A program made the translations under genes and the position numbers. Under the pieces are notes generated by a model. The model did not search any database. It was given only the letters and a program-made list of their open reading frames with translations, and was not told where the DNA came from. Positions 1 through 5,850 of a stretch of 8,578 nt of DNA are shown piece after piece; the stretch's first letter is position 1, and each line of letters opens with the position of its first letter. The stretch comes from Azonexaceae bacterium (lineage in GTDB: Bacteria > Pseudomonadota > Gammaproteobacteria > Burkholderiales > Rhodocyclaceae). Where the stretch lies: positions 1-8,578 of the forward strand of contig SSTA01000094.1 of NCBI GenBank assembly GCA_009469685.1, given 5' to 3'.

Positions 1-17
1 CAGGGAAGTGGGGAGAG

Positions 18-200
18 TCACTGGGGAGTATCCGGGTCAGCGGGGCTTCCAGGCCGAGGGAGATTTTCCGGGCGCACGGCCGCGGGAAGTACGACGACTT
101 CCGGGGACTCGAGCGGCGGGCGGCCGCAGCCCATGCAACGGCCGGAATCGGGATCGGGCATGCAAATGCCTACGCAGGGATAGAGTTCTTCGTTGCTCAT
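18..200 (-). CDS. Second small Cys4 protein, DUF1289-like, with proline-rich tail
   Basis: A 60-residue protein whose N-terminal half reads YPCVGICMPDPDSGRCMGCG (7-26). It has the same C-x3-C-x8-C-x2-C spacing (Cys9, 13, 22, 25) as the protein encoded just before it. It lacks the DEIxxW helix that normally follows in DUF1289, and instead ends in a Pro-rich tail (PPLESPEVVVLPAAVRPENLPRP, given here in part as residues 28-50). This could be a divergent short family member or the product of a frameshift after the Cys4 unit; other frames beyond residue 27 do not show an obvious DUF1289 helix, which favours a genuine divergent tail. The ATG at 200 overlaps the previous stop as ATGA. The stop lies 17 bases from the window edge, and those bases hold nothing I can identify. 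Confidence 0.68.
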   Translation of the reverse strand: MSNEELYPCVGICMPDPDSGRCMGCGRPPLESPEVVVLPAAVRPENLPRPGSPADPDTPQ

Positions 201-400
201 GGTTTGCAGTCGCAGCGGAGTTCGCCGTCCCAGGGGTCCAGTTCCTGCCGCCGTTTGGCGACGGCGGCCAGGATGATGATGCGGGCGGCGTCATCGGCCT
301 GGCCCCAGGCAGCAATTTCGTCGACATTGCGCAGGCAACCTTGGCAGAGGCCAGTCGCCCGGTCCAGGCGGCATACGTCGATGCAGGGAGAAGGAACCAT
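197..400 (-). CDS. DUF1289 domain protein (small Cys4 protein)
   Basis: A 67-residue protein with the DUF1289 (YdhL-like) signature SPCIDVCRLDRATGLCQGCLRNVDEIAAWG (first part 4-18, then LCQGCLRNVDEIAAWG at 18-33). Four cysteines are spaced C-x3-C-x8-C-x2-C (Cys6, 10, 19, 22), a pattern fit for a zinc or iron-sulfur site, followed by the usual helix with DEIAAW. An extra CDC pair occurs near the C-terminus (Cys63, Cys65). The biochemical function of the family is not known; members are often found beside oxidoreductase and catabolic genes. The ATG at 400 overlaps the stop of the 326-residue gene (TGATG) and its TGA overlaps the next ATG (ATGA), so it sits in a translationally coupled chain. 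The reading is secure despite the small size because the family signature is clear. Confidence 0.87.
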   Translation of the reverse strand: MVPSPCIDVCRLDRATGLCQGCLRNVDEIAAWGQADDAARIIILAAVAKRRQELDPWDGELRCDCKP

Positions 401-1380
401 CAGATGATCACGAAACGGTGACGGAAATCGAGTACCGAGGCGACGGCTTCCTCGGCCTGGGCTCGGGCGACCCGGACGAGCGTCACCATATAGCGGCGCT
501 TGTCGCGGGCAATGAGTTCGGGAAAGCTCAGGGTGTCCCCGGCTCCTGCTGTCTGAGTCACGACGCCCATCCGATCCAACGCCACGGTGTAGGGTTGCAG
601 GGCGAGAGAGAGTTCGGGGGCCAGGAGAAATTCGGCGAGGGCACGGACCAGAGGTTCGGGTTCGAGGGCTGCCGCGACCGAGCGCAGGTGGGCATCGAGT
701 TCCGCCAAACGGCGCGTATGCACCGCGTACTCCGGGCCGGGGGTGCTCCCCTTGAGGAGTGCCAGGTGAGCCCGCTCGCTGGTGCTGTCGCCTTGGGTTT
801 CCGCGCGTTCGATACGCAGCCCTTCGAGGTGGGCATGGAAATTTCTCAAGAGACTGTCATAGGCGCTGGCCCGCAGGGCCTGGCGGGTTTCGTGCAATTC
901 ACAGTGAGGCTCGACCAGGGTGTGGTCGGTAAAGTAGAGCACGGTTTGCGGGACGTTCGCCCGCAGGGTATCGCCCTGGAGCGCCGGGCCGAGCTGCTTC
1001 TTCTCCTGCCGTCGCGCGGCGAGCAGGGCATAGAAACTATCGCTGCGGCGGCATTCCGGATTTGCCAGGTAGTCGCGCACGGCCTGGCTACGGCCGAGCA
1101 TGCCGCGAATGTCATCGGCGGTGGCGAAGAGGGCGTGGACGAGCGGATCGGAAACGAAGGCGCGGGAATCGACGGTGTGGGGTCCGGGCAGGCTGTCCAC
1201 GAGGCCTTCGCAATAGCCCAGGGCGCAATCCACCGGGGATTTCAAATGAGAGTCGAAATCGGGGGCGACCGTGAGCAGGGGGTCGACCAGTTCGCCAATC
1301 CGGGCCAGGGCCAGGCGAGTGCCGGTGTCGGCGGGCGGAGTGCGGTGCAGCATTCCGGCGATGGCGGAGAGCAGCCCCAT
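400..1380 (-). CDS. Conserved-looking hypothetical protein, 326 residues, unknown family
   Basis: I do not recognise this family. The protein is predicted to be soluble: no signal peptide, no run long enough for a membrane segment, and a mostly helical, charged composition rich in Leu, Ala, Arg and Glu. Features seen are an N-terminal GLLSAIAGMLHRTPP, a middle stretch ANVPQTVLYFTDHTLVEP (141-158), a helix-rich charged region (160-250), FPELIARDKRRYMVTLVRVAR (286-306), and an aromatic/hydrophobic end DFRHRFVII. There is no known nucleotide-binding or metal motif. The reading frame is open further upstream into liuE, but the ATG at 1380 is chosen because it overlaps the liuE stop (TGATG) and has GGGAGGG just before it. 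Its own TGA overlaps the next ATG in the same way. Being sandwiched by 1-base overlaps makes it a very likely real, co-translated gene. A job linked to the pathway enzymes or to the Cys-rich proteins after it is only inferred. Confidence 0.85.
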   Translation of the reverse strand: MGLLSAIAGMLHRTPPADTGTRLALARIGELVDPLLTVAPDFDSHLKSPVDCALGYCEGLVDSLPGPHTVDSRAFVSDPLVHALFATADDIRGMLGRSQAVRDYLANPECRRSDSFYALLAARRQEKKQLGPALQGDTLRANVPQTVLYFTDHTLVEPHCELHETRQALRASAYDSLLRNFHAHLEGLRIERAETQGDSTSERAHLALLKGSTPGPEYAVHTRRLAELDAHLRSVAAALEPEPLVRALAEFLLAPELSLALQPYTVALDRMGVVTQTAGAGDTLSFPELIARDKRRYMVTLVRVARAQAEEAVASVLDFRHRFVII

Positions 1381-2285
1381 CAGCCCTCCCTTGCCAGGAG
1401 AGCACGGCCGGCCCGGGAATTGCCCGGCCGGCCGAGGATCTCTCCGATCCAGGCGCCCACGGCCACCAGCGCCGGCAAGTCGACGCCCGTTTCGATGCCC
1501 AGGCCCTCCAGGAGGTAGGCCAGATCCTCGGTCGCCAGATTGCCTGAGGCGCCGGGGGCGTAGGGGCAGCCGCCGAGACCGGCGACGGAACTGTCGAAGA
1601 CCGCGACGCCCGCTTCCAATGCGGCATAGACGTTGGCTACCGCCATGCCGTAAGTGTCGTGGAAATGGCCTGCGAGGCGGGCGACCGGCAGCTGGCGTGC
1701 GCATGCCTCGATCAGGCGGCCGATTGCCGCCGGCGTCCCGACGCCTACGGTGTCGCCGAGGGAGACCTCGTAGCACCCCATTTCCGCCAGCCGGGAGGCG
1801 ACGGCAGCGACGGCCCCGGGGGCTATGGGCCCCTCGTAGGGGCAGCCGACGACGCAGGAGACGTAGCCTCGCACCTTGAGATCGAGGGCGGTAGCGGCGC
1901 AGATGACCGGTTCGAAACGCTTCAGGCTTTCGGCGACCGAGCAATTGATGTTCTTCTGCGAAAAGGTTTCCGAAGCGGCAGCAAAAATGGCGACCTCGGT
2001 GGCGCCGGCTTCGACGGCGGCGTCGAAGCCTTTGAGGTTAGGGACCAGGACCGGGTAGGCGACGCCGGGGCGGCGGCGTATGCCACGGAGCACTTCCGCA
2101 TGATCGGCCATCTGGGGAACCCACTTGGGGGAGACGAAAGCGGTGGCCTCCACCACCGGCACACCCGTAGCGGCGAGGCGCTCGATGAGTTCGATCTTGG
2201 TTGCCGTGGGGACGAGCTGTTTTTCGTTTTGCAGGCCGTCCCGGGGGCCGACCTCGACGATGCGCACGCGGGAGGGGAAGGTCAT
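1380..2285 (-). CDS. liuE: Hydroxymethylglutaryl-CoA lyase
   Basis: A 301-residue TIM-barrel lyase of the HMGL/DRE-TIM family. It cleaves HMG-CoA into acetyl-CoA and acetoacetate, the last step of leucine breakdown. It aligns with human HMGCL without gaps at an offset of 26 for every landmark checked: Arg15-Asp16 in [11 protein letters not shown] (human Arg41/Asp42), Glu46 in [15 protein letters not shown] (Glu72), the metal ligands His207 and His209 in GHFHDTYGM (His233/235), the active-site Cys240 in [12 protein letters not shown] (Cys266), and Asn249 (Asn275). [11 protein letters not shown] (175-185) is also present. The enzyme therefore looks fully functional. The ATG at 2285 is preferred because it overlaps the liuD stop as ATGA; an in-frame TTG at 2294 would add only three residues. 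Its own TGA shares a base with the ATG of the next gene (TGATG), implying coupled translation with the unknown protein. Confidence 0.97.
   Translation of the reverse strand: MTFPSRVRIVEVGPRDGLQNEKQLVPTATKIELIERLAATGVPVVEATAFVSPKWVPQMADHAEVLRGIRRRPGVAYPVLVPNLKGFDAAVEAGATEVAIFAAASETFSQKNINCSVAESLKRFEPVICAATALDLKVRGYVSCVVGCPYEGPIAPGAVAAVASRLAEMGCYEVSLGDTVGVGTPAAIGRLIEACARQLPVARLAGHFHDTYGMAVANVYAALEAGVAVFDSSVAGLGGCPYAPGASGNLATEDLAYLLEGLGIETGVDLPALVAVGAWIGEILGRPGNSRAGRALLAREG
1384..1390 (-). promoter_or_regulatory. Ribosome binding site of the 326-residue protein
   Basis: GGGAGGG on the minus strand, 3 bases before the ATG at 1380 and inside the last codons of liuE. With the TGATG overlap it fixes that start. 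Confidence 0.6.
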
Positions 2286-4282
2286 GGCGCCCAATCAAAA
2301 TCGAGCAGCGCGCTTCCCTCCTTCACCAGCGTGCCGGGGGGGAAATGGAAAGCCGCGACGCTCCCGGTAGCGGGGGCCGTGATGGTGTGCTCCATCTTCA
2401 TGGCCTCCAGTATAAGCAGAGGCGTCCCTTTTTCCACCTGTTGGCCAGGATTGACGAGGAGGGCCACCACTTTGCCGGGCATGGGCGAGATCAGGCCGCC
2501 GCCCGCGTCCCTGGCGTCCTCGACCCCATGGCGGGGATCGTCGCGGACCAGCAGGTAGGTCGTTCCCTCAAGGAATACATGGCGCTTGTCGTCCTCGGCG
2601 ACGATGCCGGCCGACAGCCGCCGGTCGTCGATTTCCACCGTCAGGTCCCGGCCACCCTGCCGGTGACCGCAAACGACGGTCGCGACGCCCTGGACTGTGA
2701 GTATCCATCGCTCCTGGTCGCAGAGCACTTGCACTTCGATCGGGCCATCACGGTCCCGGAAAGCCAGGCTGCGGGGGTTGGAATGATTCATCCGCCAACC
2801 GTCCTGAGCATGCCAGGGCGAATGGGGGTCGCTGCTGCGGAGCGCCGCCTCCCGAGCCCTTTCCCCCTCGCCTAGCAGTTCGCCGAGGGCGGCGATCAAC
2901 ACGACGTCCCGGGGAATCGGCCCGGGTATAGGAAAGAGTAGGGCTCGCTGGCGCTCGATGAAGCCAGTATCGAGGTCCGCACTGGCGTAGGCCGGACAGC
3001 TTGCCAGGCGGGACAGGAATGCGGCGTTGCTGGCCACGCCTGCCACCTGGATTTCGGCCAGAGCAAGGCGCAGGCGGCCAAGGGCGCGGGTGCGGTCGGC
3101 GTCCCAGACGATGAGCTTGGCGATCATGGGATCGTAGTCGGGAGTGATCTCGTCGCCCTCCTCGACCCCCGCGTCGACCCGCACGTGCAGGGTTTCCCGC
3201 GGCAGCTTCAGCCGCAGCAGGCGGCCCGCGGCCGGAAGGAAGCCGCGATCGGGGTCCTCGGCGTAGAGGCGGGCTTCGATGGCGTGGCCCCGCATGACCA
3301 ACTGTTCCTGGGCGAGGGGCAACTGCTCCCCCGCAGCGACCCGCAACTGCCATTCCACCAGATCCAGGCCGGTAATCATTTCGCTGACCGGGTGCTCCAC
3401 TTGCAGGCGGGTATTCATCTCCATGAAGTAGAAACTGCCGTCATCCCGGGCGATGAATTCGACCGTGCCGGCGCCCACATACCCCACGGCCCGAGCCGCC
3501 GCGACGGCCGCAGCGCCCATGCGCTGACGCTGTTCCGGGCTCATGCCCGGGGCGGGGGCTTCCTCCAGCACCTTCTGGTGCCGGCGCTGGACCGAACAGT
3601 CCCGTTCGAAGAGATGGACGCAATGGCCCTGACGGTCAGCGAACACCTGCATCTCGATGTGGCGGGCGCGGGCCACATATTGCTCCACCAGCACCCGGGC
3701 GTCGCCGAAGCTGGCGGCGGCTTCCCGCTGACAGGCAGCCAGGGCGGCGAGGAAATCGTCGCCCTTGTCCACCCGGCGCATACCCTTGCCGCCGCCTCCC
3801 GCGACCGCCTTGATGAGCACCGGGTAACCGAGGGCCTCCGCTTCCTGATGCAGGCGGCCGGGATCCTGATCATCGCCGTGGTAGCCGGGGGTGAGGGGCA
3901 CGCCAGCGGCGTCCATCAGGGTCTTGGCCGCCGATTTCGATCCCATGGCGCGAATCGCGCCGGGGGGCGGGCCGATGAATACGATACCCGCCGCTGCGCA
4001 GGCCTCCGCGAAATCGGCGTTCTCCGAGAGGAAGCCGTAACCGGGGTGGATGGCCTGGGCTCCGGTGCGTCGGGCGGCTGCGATGATCTTTTCGCCGGCC
4101 AGGTAGGACTCGCTCGCCGCCGCTGCCCCGAGCCGCACGGCCTCGTCGGCCAGCCGGACGTGGCGAGCCCCGGCGTCGGCTTGGGAATAGACGGCGACGG
4201 TACGCATCCCCAGCCGGTGGGCGGTCTTCATCACCCGGCAGGCGATTTCCCCCCGGTTGGCGATGAGTATCCTTTCAAACAT
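2282..4282 (-). CDS. liuD: Methylcrotonyl-CoA carboxylase, biotin carboxylase / biotin carrier (alpha) subunit
   Basis: A 666-residue two-module protein of normal MCC-alpha length. The biotin carboxylase module runs from [17 protein letters not shown] (1-17) through [14 protein letters not shown] (79-92), the ATP-grasp glycine loop GGGGKGM (162-168) and [18 protein letters not shown] (288-305) to about 445. A linker of about 130 residues (450-590) joins it to the C-terminal biotinyl domain with EAMKMEHTI, where Lys629 is the biotin attachment site. It uses ATP and bicarbonate to carboxylate its own biotin, which LiuB then uses on 3-methylcrotonyl-CoA. A biotin ligase encoded elsewhere is required. 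The start has a modest GGGGA Shine-Dalgarno that overlaps a hairpin. The gene ends in ATGA, overlapping the liuE start by 4 bases. Other biotin-dependent acyl-CoA carboxylases (geranyl-, propionyl-type) share the architecture; the operon context selects MCC. No missing key residue is seen. Confidence 0.97.
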   Translation of the reverse strand: MFERILIANRGEIACRVMKTAHRLGMRTVAVYSQADAGARHVRLADEAVRLGAAAASESYLAGEKIIAAARRTGAQAIHPGYGFLSENADFAEACAAAGIVFIGPPPGAIRAMGSKSAAKTLMDAAGVPLTPGYHGDDQDPGRLHQEAEALGYPVLIKAVAGGGGKGMRRVDKGDDFLAALAACQREAAASFGDARVLVEQYVARARHIEMQVFADRQGHCVHLFERDCSVQRRHQKVLEEAPAPGMSPEQRQRMGAAAVAAARAVGYVGAGTVEFIARDDGSFYFMEMNTRLQVEHPVSEMITGLDLVEWQLRVAAGEQLPLAQEQLVMRGHAIEARLYAEDPDRGFLPAAGRLLRLKLPRETLHVRVDAGVEEGDEITPDYDPMIAKLIVWDADRTRALGRLRLALAEIQVAGVASNAAFLSRLASCPAYASADLDTGFIERQRALLFPIPGPIPRDVVLIAALGELLGEGERAREAALRSSDPHSPWHAQDGWRMNHSNPRSLAFRDRDGPIEVQVLCDQERWILTVQGVATVVCGHRQGGRDLTVEIDDRRLSAGIVAEDDKRHVFLEGTTYLLVRDDPRHGVEDARDAGGGLISPMPGKVVALLVNPGQQVEKGTPLLILEAMKMEHTITAPATGSVAAFHFPPGTLVKEGSALLDFDWAP

Positions 4283-4291
4283 GGGCCATCC

Positions 4292-4310
4292 CCGGCGGCG
4301 CGACCGCCGG
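4292..4310 (-). repeat. Perfect 7-bp inverted repeat just before liuD
   Basis: CCGGCGG and CCGCCGG separated by 5 bases form a perfect GC-only stem. In the mRNA the 3' arm runs directly into GGGGAUGGCCC-AUG of liuD, so the last two G of the stem are part of the likely Shine-Dalgarno GGGGA. A hairpin here could limit ribosome access to liuD unless upstream translation opens it. No U-tract follows, so it is not a typical intrinsic terminator. Confidence 0.45.
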
Positions 4311-4333
4311 AGCGCATCCTGCTCCCGGGGCAG

Positions 4334-4372
4334 GGCGCGCCGTTCCCGCGCGTCTGCGCGCCTGGGCGCGCC
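4334..4372 (-). repeat. Repeated GGCGCGCC palindrome with potential stem-loop
   Basis: GGCGCGCC occurs at 4334-4341 and 4365-4372, and its 7-base core GCGCGCC a third time at 4356-4362. Because the octamer is its own reverse complement, the outer two copies can pair as an 8-bp stem around a smaller CGCGC/GCGCG stem (4347-4351 with 4356-4360), or each copy can pair differently. It lies between liuC and liuD. It may be RNA structure or simple GC bias. Confidence 0.35.
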
Positions 4373-4402
4373 GCTCGCCGAGGAGAATCCGCCCCGCCAT
4401 CG

Positions 4403-5194
4403 TCAGGCTTTCTGTGCCCACCGCGGGGAGCGCTTTTCCAGGAACGCCGCGATCCCTTCCCGGGCTTCCGGTGTGGCCCGCAGGTAGCCGATGCGATGGG
4501 CGGTGTCCTCCAGCAGGCTGTCGTTCACCGGCTGGTGATCGACGGCCCGGATCAGCTCCTTGGCAGCGGTCTGGGCCAGAGGGCCGCCAAGGAGGAGGGC
4601 GGCGGCGATGTTCGCCACGGTGGCATCGAGCTGCTCCGGCGCGACCGCCTCATGCACCAGGCCGATTTCCCTTGCCCGCGCGGCATCGATTCGTTCTCCC
4701 GTCTGGAAATAGCGCAGCGCCTGGCGGGACCCGATGGCGCGGAGCACATAGGGCGAGATGGCCGCAGGAATAATGCCCAGACGCGCTTCGGAGGTGGCGA
4801 AGACGGCGTCAATCGACGCCACGGCGATGTCGCAGGCGGCCACCAGCCCCATGCCGCCGCCCAAGGCGGCGCCATGGACCCGGGCGATGGTGGGCTTCTT
4901 CGAGTCCGCCAGGGTGCGCAGCATGCGGGCCAGGGCGCGGGCATCGGCGAGATTGTCATCGACGCCTTGGGCGGAGGCCCATTGCATCCACTTGAGGTCC
5001 GCCCCGGCGGAAAAACTCTTGCCGCGGCCGCCGAGGACGACGACGCGCACGGCGGGATCGGCATCGAGAGTACGGTAAGCCTCGGTCAGCTCGGCGACCA
5101 GGGTTTCGTCGAAGGCGTTATGGACGACGGGGCGGTTCATCCACAGCGTGGCAACGGATTCTTGAATCTGGAGTTCCAGGGATTGGTAGGGCAT
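4403..5194 (-). CDS. liuC: 3-methylglutaconyl-CoA hydratase (enoyl-CoA hydratase family)
   Basis: A 263-residue crotonase-fold protein. The two oxyanion-hole segments are FSAGADLKWM (61-70) and GAALGGGMGLVAACD (108-122), followed by FATSEARLGIIPAAISPYV (132-150). SAGADLKWM and PAAISPYV are typical of bacterial LiuC/AtuE-type hydratases. It should add water to 3-methylglutaconyl-CoA to form HMG-CoA in the cytoplasm, between the carboxylase and HMG-CoA lyase. By eye alignment to rat enoyl-CoA hydratase, Glu136 matches Glu164, but the Glu144 position is Gly116, so only one of the two classical catalytic acids is present; I believe this is normal for this subgroup. The ATG at 5194 has AGGAG 5 bases upstream. 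A 36-base gap separates it from the PaiB-like stop, and a 120-base gap follows before liuD, the longest in the window. A general enoyl-CoA hydratase is the main alternative. Confidence 0.93.
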   Translation of the reverse strand: MPYQSLELQIQESVATLWMNRPVVHNAFDETLVAELTEAYRTLDADPAVRVVVLGGRGKSFSAGADLKWMQWASAQGVDDNLADARALARMLRTLADSKKPTIARVHGAALGGGMGLVAACDIAVASIDAVFATSEARLGIIPAAISPYVLRAIGSRQALRYFQTGERIDAARAREIGLVHEAVAPEQLDATVANIAAALLLGGPLAQTAAKELIRAVDHQPVNDSLLEDTAHRIGYLRATPEAREGIAAFLEKRSPRWAQKA

Positions 5195-5199
5195 GGGGT

Positions 5200-5204
5200 C
5201 TCCT
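5200..5204 (-). promoter_or_regulatory. Ribosome binding site of liuC
   Basis: AGGAG on the minus strand, 5 bases (ACCCC) before the ATG at 5194. It lies in the 36-base space after the PaiB-like stop and supports independent initiation of liuC. Confidence 0.7.
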
Positions 5205-5230
5205 GCTTCTCTGCAGCGGTTCAGAATACC

Positions 5231-5848
5231 TCAACCCCTCATTTCCCGGACAAGCCCTGCCATGACCGGATTCTCGCCGTCCAGAGCGGTCGCCAGACTC
5301 TCGCGGTTGGCCGTGGGTTGGTTCTGGCTGACTTTCCACTTGCCCTCGAGCCGGGTGATGACGATCTCGATGCCGCAAATGGCCCGCAACAGGCGATCGA
5401 CGTGGTCGGTCGGGGCATCGGTCACTGCCCAGGGATGGGCCCGGTCGGCCTCGTGACTCGTGGTCAGGTGGCCGATCTGAGCGCGTATCCACTCGGGATC
5501 GGCATGGGTGCGCAAGCAGCCGTGGGCATGCACGACGGCGTAATTCCAGGTGGGCACCACCCGTCCATCCAGGGCCTTGGTCGCGTAATGGCTGGGGCTG
5601 ACGTAGCACTGAGGACCATGGAAGACGGCCAGCACGGAAGCGCCGTCGGCTCCGGCCAGCGGGTTGCCGCGGGCCACATGACCGCGCAGGACGCCCCATT
5701 CGCCGATTCCTTCATGGAGGATCAGCGGGAGATGATTGGCCTCGAATCCGCCATCGCCGTGGGTGATGAGGGTCGCGAGCGGTTGCGCTGCGATCAGGCC
5801 GTGAAGCCGGGCGCGATCGGTGACGGCGAAATGGGCAGGCAGGTACAT
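5231..5848 (-). CDS. PaiB-family FMN-binding protein (annotated as negative transcriptional regulator)
   Basis: A 205-residue protein matching the PaiB family in length and order of motifs: start MYLPAHF, then ATLITH..GGFEANHLPL (25-42), LRGHVARGNP (54-63), FHGPQCYVSPSHYATK (76-91), the diagnostic VPTWNYAVVHAHG (98-110), and KWKVSQNQ near the C-terminus (170-177). The fold is a split beta-barrel that binds flavin. In Bacillus subtilis PaiB is linked to repression of sporulation and protease genes, but no DNA-binding domain is evident and many homologues may be flavin or heme enzymes. An in-frame opening continues far upstream through liuB in another frame; the ATG at 5848 is chosen because it is 2 bases after the liuB stop and gives the canonical N-terminus. 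The Shine-Dalgarno is weak, so coupling to liuB translation is likely. There is no PaiA acetyltransferase gene beside it. Function in this operon is unknown. Confidence 0.92.
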   Translation of the reverse strand: MYLPAHFAVTDRARLHGLIAAQPLATLITHGDGGFEANHLPLILHEGIGEWGVLRGHVARGNPLAGADGASVLAVFHGPQCYVSPSHYATKALDGRVVPTWNYAVVHAHGCLRTHADPEWIRAQIGHLTTSHEADRAHPWAVTDAPTDHVDRLLRAICGIEIVITRLEGKWKVSQNQPTANRESLATALDGENPVMAGLVREMRG

Positions 5849-5850
5849 GC

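Larger units (their letters stand above)
4283..4402 (-). other. liuC-liuD intergenic leader with hairpins and a bridging small open frame
   Basis: The longest non-genic stretch in the window (120 bases) and very GC-rich. It holds two inverted-repeat structures listed separately. It also holds a small open frame on the minus strand, 4400 to 4275, of 41 codons rich in Arg, Ala, Gly and Pro. That frame begins 2 bases after the liuC stop and its TGA lies inside the first codons of liuD (ATGTTTGA). No good Shine-Dalgarno precedes it. In DNA this rich in G+C, a stop-free run of this length is expected by chance, so I do not call it a gene. If translated, it would act as a coupling leader carrying ribosomes from liuC into liuD. 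No promoter boxes or U-rich terminator tract are seen. Confidence 0.4.

Noticed and set aside
1381..1944. Upstream extension of the 326-residue gene into liuE
   Set aside because: The added part is Arg/Gly-rich shadow sequence over a firmly identified HMG-CoA lyase, and the ATG at 1380 has a ribosome site and a TGATG overlap.
2286..2294. TTG start at 2294 for HMG-CoA lyase
   Set aside because: It would add only three residues and overlap liuD further; the ATG at 2285 gives the standard 4-base ATGA overlap.
4292..4372. Intrinsic terminator between liuC and liuD
   Set aside because: The stems are GC-only and no run of U follows on the transcribed strand; a terminator here would also cut off the alpha subunit of the same enzyme.
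5195..5230. CTGC/GCAG inverted repeat in the PaiB-liuC gap
   Set aside because: Only 4 bp per arm with a 6-base loop; this is too short to distinguish from chance.
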